Shown: positions 9,114 through 17,402 of the stretch, in pieces | Numbering within the stretch: the first letter of the stretch is position 1 | Layout: each line of letters opens with the position of its first letter | Assembly: GCA_963732845.1 (NCBI GenBank) | Contig: CAVTBE010000005.1 | Span: forward strand, 434,001 to 498,000 | DNA: 64,000 bases | Reading direction: 5' to 3' | Origin: CAVSRC01 sp963732845 | GTDB lineage: Bacteria > Pseudomonadota > Alphaproteobacteria > Rhizobiales > Kaistiaceae | Position numbers and translations under genes: made by a program | The notes under the pieces: generated by a model | Told to the model about the DNA's origin: nothing | The model's input: only the letters and a program-made list of their open reading frames with translations | Database searches by the model: none

Positions 9114-10231
9114 CTGTCGCGCGGGTCGAAGGCGTCGCGCAGGCCGTCGCCGAGGAAATTCAGCGACATGAGCGTGGCGACGAAGAAGATCGACGGGAAG
9201 ATGAGCAGCCAGGGCGCCGCCTGCATGTTGTTGGCGCCCTCGGCGATCAGCGCCCCCCAGCTGGTCAGCGGTTCCTGCACGCCGAGGCCGAGGAAGGAGA
9301 GGAAGCTTTCGAGCAGCACCACCTTGGGCACCACCACGGTGATGAAGACGATCACCGGGCCGACGGTGTTGGGGACGATATGACGGCGGACGATCTGCCA
9401 GTTGCTGACCCCCATCGCCTCGGCGGCGGCAACGAACTCGCGCTGCTTCAGCGACAGCGTCTGGCCGCGCACGATACGCGCCATGTCGAGCCACTCGATG
9501 GCGCCGATGGCGATGAAGATGAGGATGAAGTTGCGGCCGAAGAAGACGACCAGGATGATGACCAGGAAGACGAAGGGCAGCGAATAGAGAATCTCGACCA
9601 GACGCATCATGACATTGTCGACGCGACCGCCGGCAAAGCCCGAAATGGCGCCGTAGCCGACGCCGACGAACAGGCTGACCAGCGTCGCCAGGACGCCGAC
9701 GGTGAGCGAGATACGGCCGCCGATCATGATGCGGGCGAAGAGATCGCGCCCGTTGGAATCGGTGCCCATAAGGAAGTATTCGCGCTTGACCGAGCCGGCG
9801 ACGACCAGCGTGCGGCCGTCGTCGCGGGTATCAACCACGTGGCTGTCGTGGAACTCGTTGACGCGGTCGACATAGCGGGTGACGCGCGGGTCGATGGGCT
9901 TGTCGGCGGTGAAGGTGGCGGTGAAGCCGTTGCCCTCGAGGGTGAAGGTGGAGAGCGTCACCCGGGCGCGGTCGGCCGCCCCTTGCATCACGGCGTGCAG
10001 CGTGTCGGCGCGCGGATAGGCCTCGAGGCTCGGCGGCGTGCGCACATAGGAATCGAAGATCTGGCCGTAGCTGTGCGGCGTCACGAAGGGGCCGACGAAA
10101 CACATCACCGTCACCAGCGCCAGCACGATGAGGCTGACGACGGCGGCGCGGTTGTGCATCAGGCGGCGCATGGCGAGCGCCGTCAGGCTACGGCTGTGCG
10201 GCTGCGCGGTGCCGGCGACGGCGTCAGTCAT
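9110..10231 (-). CDS. Peptide ABC importer permease, OppC/DppC type
   Basis: This is a 373-residue inner-membrane permease. The first membrane segment is at about 28-50. A long hydrophilic stretch (about 57-150) precedes the conserved FLMGTDSNGRDLFARIM motif at 153-169, after which the usual membrane core follows. Typical OppC proteins are near 300 residues, so the periplasmic stretch is an extra of roughly 80-90 residues. The start at 10231 overlaps the end of the OppB-type gene by 8 bases, and the stop overlaps the ATPase start. The extra segment may contact the binding protein, which is inference. Confidence 0.9.
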   Translation of the reverse strand: MTDAVAGTAQPHSRSLTALAMRRLMHNRAAVVSLIVLALVTVMCFVGPFVTPHSYGQIFDSYVRTPPSLEAYPRADTLHAVMQGAADRARVTLSTFTLEGNGFTATFTADKPIDPRVTRYVDRVNEFHDSHVVDTRDDGRTLVVAGSVKREYFLMGTDSNGRDLFARIMIGGRISLTVGVLATLVSLFVGVGYGAISGFAGGRVDNVMMRLVEILYSLPFVFLVIILVVFFGRNFILIFIAIGAIEWLDMARIVRGQTLSLKQREFVAAAEAMGVSNWQIVRRHIVPNTVGPVIVFITVVVPKVVLLESFLSFLGLGVQEPLTSWGALIAEGANNMQAAPWLLIFPSIFFVATLMSLNFLGDGLRDAFDPRDR

Positions 10232-11147
10232 AGCGCACCCGCGGGTCGAGCACGGCGTAGAGCATGTCGACGATGAGGTTGAAGACGATGATGAACACCG
10301 CGACCAGGACGACGGTGCCCATGACCAGCGTGTAATCGCGGTTGATGGCGCCGAGGACGAAATAGCGCCCGACGCCGGGGATGGCGAAGATGGTCTCGAT
10401 GACCACCGAGCCGGTGAGCACGGCGGCGGCGCAGGGCGCCAGATAGGTGACGACCGGCAGCAGCGCGCCGCGCAGCGCGTGGACGACGATGACGGCGCGC
10501 GGCGGCAGGCCATAGGCGCGGGCGGTGCGGATATGGTCGGCGCGCAGCGTCTCGATCATCGAACCGCGGGTCAGCCGCGCGAAGACGCCAAGCTGCGGCA
10601 GGGCGAGCGCGAACACCGGCAGGACGAGATCGCGGAACGAGCCGGAGCCCCAGCCACCGGCCGAGGCCCAGGCGAGCATGACGGCGAAGACCAGCGACAG
10701 CGTCGGGCCGACGACGAAATTGGGCACGGTCAGTCCGACCGTCGCCAACGCCATGACCAGATGATCGATGATGCCGTTCTGGCGGAGCGCGGCGGCAACG
10801 CCGGCGATGACGCCGCCGATGACGGCGACCAGGATCGCCCAGGAGCCGAGCTCGAGCGAATAGGGCAGGCTCTGGCCGATCAGCTCGGCAACGGAGAAAT
10901 CACGATAGACGTAGCTCGGGCCGAAATCGCCGTGCAGCACGTTCCACAGATAGTGGAGGTACTGCATGTAGAGCGGCTGATCGAGCTGATAGGCCTTCAG
11001 CATGTTCGCCATGATCTGCGGCGGCAAAGCGCGTTCGAGGTTGAACGGGCCGCCCGGGGCGAAGCGCATCAGGAAGAAGGAGATGGTGACGACGATGAAG
11101 ATCGTCGGGACGGCGCTCAAGAGCCGGCGGAGGACGAAGCCTGGCAT
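10224..11147 (-). CDS. Peptide ABC importer permease, OppB/DppB type
   Basis: This 307-residue permease has the OppB N-terminus (FVLRRLLSAVPTIFIVV, a membrane segment within 4-26) followed by FAPGGPF. The coupling loop around residues 205-225 (ADHIRTARAYGL) is typical, and the C-terminus ends LDPRVRYD as in the family. It lies 57 bases after the binding-protein gene, with a strong hairpin in that gap, and overlaps the OppC-type gene by 8 bases. Together they form the membrane channel of a dipeptide or oligopeptide importer. Confidence 0.94.
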   Translation of the reverse strand: MPGFVLRRLLSAVPTIFIVVTISFFLMRFAPGGPFNLERALPPQIMANMLKAYQLDQPLYMQYLHYLWNVLHGDFGPSYVYRDFSVAELIGQSLPYSLELGSWAILVAVIGGVIAGVAAALRQNGIIDHLVMALATVGLTVPNFVVGPTLSLVFAVMLAWASAGGWGSGSFRDLVLPVFALALPQLGVFARLTRGSMIETLRADHIRTARAYGLPPRAVIVVHALRGALLPVVTYLAPCAAAVLTGSVVIETIFAIPGVGRYFVLGAINRDYTLVMGTVVLVAVFIIVFNLIVDMLYAVLDPRVRYD

Positions 11148-11163
11148 GCGACTGATGGAAGCC

Positions 11164-11196
11164 GGCGGCGGGGCCGGAAAGCCGGCACCCGCCGCC
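11164..11196 (-). terminator. Intercistronic GC-rich hairpin after the peptide-binding-protein gene
   Basis: GGCGGCGGGGCCGG (11164-11177) pairs with 11182-11196 across an AAAG loop with a single bulged base, a 14-bp stem in the 57-bp gap between the binding-protein and OppB-type genes. There is no T-tract. Such structures usually protect the upstream mRNA or attenuate read-through, giving more binding protein than permease. Confidence 0.6.
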
Positions 11197-11204
11197 GATG
11201 CTCC

Positions 11205-12815
11205 CTACTCGAGCGACATGAAACGGGTCAGGTGGAAGTTGACGGCGTTGTCAACGAAACCCTTGACCTTGGGCGAGACCAACCAGAGCGAGGCCGAGAA
11301 CATCAGCGGTGCGATGGGCTGGTCCTGCATCAACAGCACTTCGGCGTCATGCATGATCTGGGCGCGCTTGGCGTGGTCGCGCTCGGCATAGGACTGCTGC
11401 ATCAGCTCGTCGAACTTCGGGTTGTTGTAGTGCCCGTAGTTGAACGTGTTGTTGGTGCTGAGATCGAGGAACAGGAAATTCTCCGGGTCGGCATAGTCCG
11501 CCACCCAACCGGCGCGGGCGACGTCGAAGCTGCCGCCTTCCTGCAGGTAGGCGTAGTGCGATTTGACGTCGAGGTTCATCAGGGTCACCTGGGCGCCGAG
11601 GGCCTTCCAGTTGTCGGCGACGGCGGTGGCGACCTTCTCGTGGTTGGCGTTGGTGTTGTAGCGGATCTCGATCTTGAGCGGCTTGCCGCCGTCGCCGTAG
11701 CCGGCCTCGGTCAAGAGCTTCTTGGCCTCGTCCTCGCGGTCGAGCTGGGACATGGAGGCGAAGTCGGCGGTGCCCGGCGTATAGCCGGCGATGCCCGGCG
11801 GCACGAAGCTGTAGGCCGGAAGCTGGGCGCCGGCAAAGATCTTGTCGGCCAGGAAATCGCGGTCGACCGCCATGGAGAGCGCGCGACGCACCCGCACGTC
11901 GTTGAAGGGCGCGTGGCGGGTGTCGAACACATAGTAGTAGGTGGCGAGCGCCGGCGGCGTATGGACCACGCCTTCGCCGAGCGTCTTCTTGAGGAAGGCC
12001 ATCTGGTCGGCCGGGAACTGGTATTGCAGGTCGAGTTCGCCCGCCTGGAAGCGGCGGATGGCCGCCGCCTGATCCTCGGTCGGATAGTAGATGACCTTGT
12101 CGATCTTGACGTTGGCGGCGTCGTAGTAGTCCGGGTTCTTGACCAGGGTGATGTGGTCGTTGGCGACGTTCTCGGTGAGCATGTAGGCGCCGTCGGAGAC
12201 GAGATTGCCCGGCTTGACGAAGTCCTCACCGTATTTCTCGACGCTCGCCGGATGGACGGGCAGCGCCGTCTGGTGCGCCAGAAGCTCGAGGAAATAGGGC
12301 GTCGGCCGTTCGACCGTGATCTCCAGCGTCTTGTCGTCAATCGCCTTCACGCCGAGCTGGTCGGGCGCCATGGCCTTGTCGTCCTTGCCGGTGTTGATCG
12401 CCTCGGCGTTCTTGATCGGATAGAGGATGTTGGCGTAGCCGGCCGCCGTCTTCGGATCCTCGATCCGCTGGAAGGAATAGACGAAGTCGCCGGCGGTGAC
12501 CGGATCGCCGTTCGACCACTTGGCGTCGGCGCGCAGCTTGAAGGTGTAGGTCAGGCCGTCGTCCGACACCGTCCAGCTCTCGGCGATGCCGGGGATGACG
12601 GTTCCGGCCGCGTCGTAGGTGGTCAGGCCTTCGTAGAGGTCTTTCAGAATATTGGCCTCGACGTCGATGGAGGTGTGGGCCTGGTCGAGGGTCTGCGGCT
12701 CACCGCCATTGCCGCGATGCAGAACGACCTCGGCTGAGGCCGAGGTCGCGGCGAAGGTGGCGCCTGCAAGTGCAATGGCCAGCAGTGCCTTGGTGAGTGA
12801 TTTTACGGCTTTCAT
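11205..12815 (-). CDS. Peptide ABC importer substrate-binding protein (SBP family 5)
   Basis: This 536-residue periplasmic protein starts with a clear signal peptide (MKAVKSLTKALLAIALAGAT, cleavage likely after SASA near 28). The mature part opens with VLHRGNGGEPQTLDQ, characteristic of OppA/DppA/MppA-like proteins. A GGAGG-type ribosome-binding site lies just before the ATG. It heads the minus-strand importer operon and likely binds di- or oligopeptides; murein peptides are an alternative for this subfamily. The adjacent 294-bp gap must hold its promoter. Confidence 0.93.
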   Translation of the reverse strand: MKAVKSLTKALLAIALAGATFAATSASAEVVLHRGNGGEPQTLDQAHTSIDVEANILKDLYEGLTTYDAAGTVIPGIAESWTVSDDGLTYTFKLRADAKWSNGDPVTAGDFVYSFQRIEDPKTAAGYANILYPIKNAEAINTGKDDKAMAPDQLGVKAIDDKTLEITVERPTPYFLELLAHQTALPVHPASVEKYGEDFVKPGNLVSDGAYMLTENVANDHITLVKNPDYYDAANVKIDKVIYYPTEDQAAAIRRFQAGELDLQYQFPADQMAFLKKTLGEGVVHTPPALATYYYVFDTRHAPFNDVRVRRALSMAVDRDFLADKIFAGAQLPAYSFVPPGIAGYTPGTADFASMSQLDREDEAKKLLTEAGYGDGGKPLKIEIRYNTNANHEKVATAVADNWKALGAQVTLMNLDVKSHYAYLQEGGSFDVARAGWVADYADPENFLFLDLSTNNTFNYGHYNNPKFDELMQQSYAERDHAKRAQIMHDAEVLLMQDQPIAPLMFSASLWLVSPKVKGFVDNAVNFHLTRFMSLE

Positions 12816-13109
12816 GATCCGCCTCCGGGATTAGCGCAATCGGCTGGGGGAAGCCTACGTCGCTACCATGGGCCCGGCAACACCAACCTTGCGCGGCATC
12901 CGTGTGACGGGGACCGACATGGTCAGACGGCTGACTGAAGACGACCGCGCGGTAGGCCGGCCGGCGACGACACGCCGCGCCCGCCCGGCGGAGAGCGCTC
13001 GCCACGGCACGCCTGTGGACGGCAATCGCAGGAATGGGACGGGCAAGCCGCGCCGGTGATATGTCAGGGGCGGGGCGGCCCTCAGAAGCCGCCGGAGAGG
13101 CCGCACCGC
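12816..13109. other. Divergent intergenic region, no gene seen
   Basis: This 294-bp gap separates the divergent peptide-binding-protein and alpha-mannosidase genes. It is GC-rich coding-like sequence without a supported gene on either strand. A GGAGG ribosome-binding site precedes the minus-strand gene and GGAGAGG (13094-13100) precedes the mannosidase ATG. I could not identify convincing -35/-10 pairs. Confidence 0.5.
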
Positions 13110-16095
13110 ATGGCACTGACGAACGCGCAGCGGCTGGACCGCCTGACGGTCCGGCTTGAGGAACTCAGCTACTGGCGCAGCCGCGAGAGCGTGCCGGTGA
13201 CCGGTTGGACGCTCGACGGCGCGCCGATCGCCGCCGGCGAACCGTGGCCGGACCGCAAGGGCGTCCATCGCTTCGCGACCCGCGCCGAGGTGCCCGGCCA
13301 CTGGCCGCTGGACGAGACGCGGCTCAGGCTTGACCTCGGCGGCGAAGGCCTGGTGACGCTTAGCCATGCCGGCAGCGATCCGGTCTCGTTCGGCGTCGAT
13401 CCGTATCATCGCGAATTCCCGCTCCGCCATCGCCGCATCGCCATCAGCGCCGAGGCGACGGCGCGCGACCCCTTCGGCGTGCCTGTGCGGACGCCGAAGC
13501 TTGGACATGCCGCGCTCGCCTGGATCGACATGCCGGTGCATCGGCTGTATCTGCTGCTCATGCAGATCGCCGAGACCTGTGCCGTGCTCAAGGACCACGA
13601 GGTGCTGCCGCATCTGCTGAGCGCCGCCGAGGATGCCCTCGCCGACCTCGACTGGCCGTCGGACACGGCCAGCTACATCGCGCGCATGGCGCCCTCCCCG
13701 CAGCAGCAGCGCATCTGGGAACTGCCCGAGATGGTCGAGCAGCCGGCGGCGCTTAACCAGGGCCAGCGGGCAAGCGTCGTCGCCGCCCACACGGCACTCA
13801 CCGCGCGGCTGCGCGACCTGCAGGCGCGCTATCCGCAGGAGGGCGCGATCCTGCTCACCGGCCATGCGCATATCGACCTGGCGTGGCTGTGGCCCTATGG
13901 CGAGACGCGGCGGAAGCTGCGGCGCACCTTCCATACGGCGCTCGGCCTGATGGCGGGATCGCAAGACTACCGCTTCAACCAGTCGACGGCGCACTACTAC
14001 GCGCAACTGGCGGAAGACGACCCGGATCTGCTCGAGGCGATCAAGGCGCGTGCTGCCGCCGGCCAGTGGGAAACGATCGGCGGCATGTGGGTCGAGCCCG
14101 ACACCAACATGCCGACCGGCGAGTCGCTCGCCCGCCAGATCCTCTACGGCCAGCGTTTCTTCGAGAAGGAGTTCGGCCGGCGCCATACGGTGTGCTGGCT
14201 GCCCGACTGCTTCGGCTTCTCCGGCGCGTTGCCGCAGCTCCTCAGGCAGGGCGGCATCAACTCCTTCTTCACGATCAAGGTGAACTGGTCGGAGACCAAC
14301 CGCATCCCGGCCGATCTCTTCTGGTGGGAGGGGCTCGACGGCTCGCGCGTCCTCGCCCACACCTTCGACAATCCGGACAACGGCTATAACGGCCGTCTCG
14401 GCCCCCAGGCGCTGCATCACACCTGGCGCAACTTCCGGGGAAAGACGCAGCACGACACCTCGCTGCTCGCCATCGGCTACGGCGACGGCGGCGGTGGCAC
14501 GACGCCCGAGATGGTGGAGCGCGAGGTGCAGCTGCGCGACTTCCCCGTCCTGCCCAAGGCGCGCTGGGGGCATGTTGCCGACTATTTCGCCGACGCCCAT
14601 CGGCGCGCAACCGAGACGCCGCTGCCGGTGTGGCGGGGTGAGATCTATCTCGAGCTGCACCGGGCGACGCTGACGACGCAGTCCAACGTCAAGCGCCTGC
14701 ACCGCCAAGCGGAGCGGGCGCTGATCACCGCCGAAACCACGGCCGCGCTGGCGCATATGCTGGGCGCGCCGGCACCCGCCTCGCTGGAGACGCACTGGCG
14801 CATCGTGCTCAAGAACGAGTTCCACGACATCCTGCCGGGCTCCTCGATCCGCGAGGTCTACGAGGACGCCGAGGTCCGAGCTCGGCGAGGTCATCGCAGC
14901 CGGCAAAGCGGCGCAGGAACAGGCCGTCGACGCCATTGTCGCGCACCTGCACAAGGGCACGGGCTACGGGCTCATGGTGGTGAACCCGTCGCTGTCGGTG
15001 CGCCGGATCGGTGCCGGCGTCGATACCGTGCCGCCGCTCGGCGTCGCCGTCATCCGGCGCAAGATCGCGCCGGTGGCCGGGCTTGCTGCCGGCCCGACCC
15101 ATCTTGAGAACGCGCTCCTCAAGGCAACCGTCGCCGCCGACGGCACGCTCGCCTCGCTCATTCACAAGCCCACCGGGCGTGAGGCGCTGGCAGGCCCCGG
15201 CAACCAGCTCTGGGCCTATCCGGTCGACAAGCCGCGCAACTGGGACGCCTGGGACATCGAGGCCGATTATGCCGAGCGTGGCGAGGCGATCAGCGATGTG
15301 GAGAGCATCGACCTCGTCGAATCCGGTCCGGCCCGCGCGGCGCTGCGCGTCAAGCGCCGGTTCCGCGATTCGACGATCGCGCAGACCTATGTCCTTGCCG
15401 CCAATTCACCGCGGCTCGACGTCGAGACGACGCTCGATTGGCACGACCGGCGCGTGCTCCTGCGCACGTTGACGCCGGTCGCGGTCAGCGCCGAGCGCGC
15501 CACCTTCGAATGCGCCAATGGCGTGGTGACCCGCCCCACTCACCAGAACACGAGCTGGGACCAGGCAATGTTCGAGGGGGCGGCGCACCGCTTCATCGAT
15601 CTCGGCGAACCGGGCTTCGGCGTGGCGCTCCTCAACAACGCCAAGTACGGGCACAATGTGCGCGGCAATGTGCTCGGCCTGTCGCTGGTGCGCACGCCCA
15701 TCTATCCGGACCCGCTCGCCGACGAGGGCGTGCAGAGCTTCACCTATGCACTCTATCCGCATGCCGGCGACTGGCACGATGGCGGGGTGCGCGAAGAGGC
15801 CGAGGACCTGAACCAACCGCTGCTCACGCGCGCGGTAGCCGGCCTTGCGGCGGGCTCGCTGACGCCTCTCATGGTTGCCGGCATTCCGGCGGCGCTGTCG
15901 GGACTGAAGGGTGCCGAAGACGGCAAGGGCCTCATCCTGCGCGTCTATGAGCCGGCCGGCCGCCGCGGCGATTTCGCCGTCAGTGCGCCGGGCTGGACGG
16001 CAAGTCCCGTGACCATCCTGGAGGAGAACCAGGCGCGCGACGCCGCGCACGGCCTGATGCCCTTCGAAGTGAGAAGCTGGCGGCTGACGCGCTAG
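13110..16095 (+). pseudogene. Alpha-mannosidase, glycoside hydrolase family 38, one frameshift
   Basis: A GH38 retaining, zinc-dependent alpha-mannosidase. The first part carries the metal motif GHAHIDLAWLWP (His254, Asp256), the nucleophile in WLPDCFG (Asp366) and a further metal-site His572 in KNEFHDILPGSS. After codon 589 the frame breaks at 14876-14877. Removing one C of GGTCCGAG restores AEV-ELGEVIAAGKAAQ and continues to the stop at 16093-16095, giving about 994 residues, the usual size. There is no signal peptide, so it would act on oligosaccharides already inside the cell. If the base is real, the C-terminal beta domains are lost. No importer is directly joined to it. Confidence 0.88.
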
Positions 16096-16102
16096 CGCCG
16101 GT

Positions 16103-17191
16103 CTAGGCGACGGGTGCGGGTGCGGGTGTTGGAACGGCGACACGGAGGAGGCGCGCCTTGCGCGCCGGACCGGTCGAATCGCGCACCACCAGGCGGACTG
16201 CCGTCTCGGTATAGGTCGCCAGGTTGTCCTGGGAGCGGATGCGCTCGATCAGCCGCGTGACGCTGCGTGCGCCGATGTCTTCGGCTTCGACGCGGATAGT
16301 GGTCAACGGCACCGAGTTCAAGGCGGCGGTCGGGATATCGTCGAAGCCGATGATGGAGACGTCGCGGGGAACGCTTACTCCCGCCTCGGTCAGCGCGGCG
16401 ATGGCGCCGAACGCACAGGAATCGTTGTAGCAAAGGATCGCGGTGAAATCGCAGCCGCCCCTGGCCGCGATGCGCTCGTGGATTGCCTTGTAGGCGAGGT
16501 CGGTCCGCATCGCCTCGAGTTCGACCATCAGGTCGCCATCGGTCTCCAGCCCCGCCTCCTGCATCGCCCTGCGGCTGCCCGCCATGCGGTCGCGGATCGT
16601 CGGGCGCGGCGAGTGGGCGAGCACGAGGATGCGCGTGTGGCCGAGTTGAAGCAGGTGACGGGCGCCGAGATAGCCGCCGGTGTGGTTGGCCGGCGCGACC
16701 GCATCCAGCCGCATGAGCGGCTCGCGGCCATTGACGATGACGGCGGGGACGGCGCGCGACGACAGATACTGGATGATGTCCTCGCGCTGCATGGACAGAA
16801 GCAGATAGCCCGACGTTCCGTCGTCAGGCTCCAGCCATGCCATGCTCGACGGGCCGGCATGGGTCACCGACAGGGTGAGGCCCAGCTCGCGCGCCCGCTT
16901 CTCCATGCCGCGCTGCACGGCCAGCACGAATTCTCCGGCGCTGCCATCGGGCACGTCGAGATCGGAGATGACGGTCGCGGTACCGGCGAAGGCGCCAACA
17001 TAGTTGAGGCGCTCGGCCGCCGACTGGATGCGCGAGCGCACGTCGACGGAAATCCCCGGGGCGCCGCTGAGCGCCCGCGATGCAGTGCTGATCGATACGC
17101 CGACGGCCTCGGCAATGTCGCGCAGGGTGACGCGGCCGGTGGGGGCCGCCGCGGCGGCACCTTTGCCGGAAGGCACGTCAATACCGGCCAT
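16103..17191 (-). CDS. LacI-family transcriptional regulator
   Basis: This 362-residue repressor-type regulator has its helix-turn-helix at 21-42 (VTLRDIAEAVGVSISTASRA), the hinge region beyond residue 50, and a periplasmic-binding-protein-like effector domain from about 75 to 340 (GFDDIPTAALNSVPLTTIR is the typical C-terminal signature). The ATG at 17191 was chosen over upstream extensions because it places the helix-turn-helix near the N-terminus. It is divergent from the heparinase-like/importer operon at 17403, which it probably controls through the half-sites in the 211-bp gap. Its 3' end faces the mannosidase gene 7 bases away. Confidence 0.92.
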   Translation of the reverse strand: MAGIDVPSGKGAAAAAPTGRVTLRDIAEAVGVSISTASRALSGAPGISVDVRSRIQSAAERLNYVGAFAGTATVISDLDVPDGSAGEFVLAVQRGMEKRARELGLTLSVTHAGPSSMAWLEPDDGTSGYLLLSMQREDIIQYLSSRAVPAVIVNGREPLMRLDAVAPANHTGGYLGARHLLQLGHTRILVLAHSPRPTIRDRMAGSRRAMQEAGLETDGDLMVELEAMRTDLAYKAIHERIAARGGCDFTAILCYNDSCAFGAIAALTEAGVSVPRDVSIIGFDDIPTAALNSVPLTTIRVEAEDIGARSVTRLIERIRSQDNLATYTETAVRLVVRDSTGPARKARLLRVAVPTPAPAPVA

Positions 17192-17246
17192 CGATGGGGC
17201 CCCCTTTGTGTGGCGTCGTTCCAAACCTGCCGCGCTCGTGGTCTCT

Positions 17247-17275
17247 CTATTGGAAGGCCGTCCCGGGCGTGTCAA
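17247..17275 (-). promoter_or_regulatory. Candidate promoter of the lacI-type gene
   Basis: On the minus strand TTGACA (17275-17270) is followed, after 17 bases, by CAATAG (17252-17247), about 55 bases upstream of the regulator's ATG. The -35 element and spacing are ideal for sigma-70, while the -10 is mediocre. Confidence 0.4.
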
Positions 17276-17285
17276 CAGCAGCGAT

Positions 17286-17339
17286 ATTTGCAACCATAAT
17301 GCAAATTTGCGCAATATGGGAAATTGTCTTGACTTTGCA
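17286..17339. promoter_or_regulatory. Candidate LacI operator cluster (TTTGCA half-sites)
   Basis: ATTTGCA (17286-17292) and TGCAAAT (17300-17306) form a 7-bp inverted repeat with a 7-bp spacer. The second arm overlaps the perfect palindrome GCAAATTTGC (17301-17310), and another TTTGCA lies at 17334-17339. They sit between the divergent regulator and heparinase-like gene, where an autoregulating LacI protein would bind. The usual central CG of LacI operators is absent, which weakens the call. Confidence 0.4.
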
Positions 17340-17402
17340 CTGGCGCACTGACTGACTTGGCGTCGGCTAATGCCGGCTTCAGACCGGCAAGGGAGGAGAG
17401 CG

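Noticed and set aside
7326..9383. Long open frame on the plus strand opposite the double ATPase
   Set aside because: The minus-strand frame has two full sets of ABC motifs, and the plus-strand product has none.
10128..12737. Long open frame (869 codons) on the plus strand opposite the peptide-importer genes
   Set aside because: It is antisense to clearly conserved permease and binding-protein genes, has an Arg/Asp/Glu/Gly-rich composition without domains, and is a by-product of high GC codon usage.
12868..13059. Small Arg-rich open frame between the peptide-binding-protein and mannosidase genes
   Set aside because: No ribosome-binding site, and composition typical of random GC-rich sequence.
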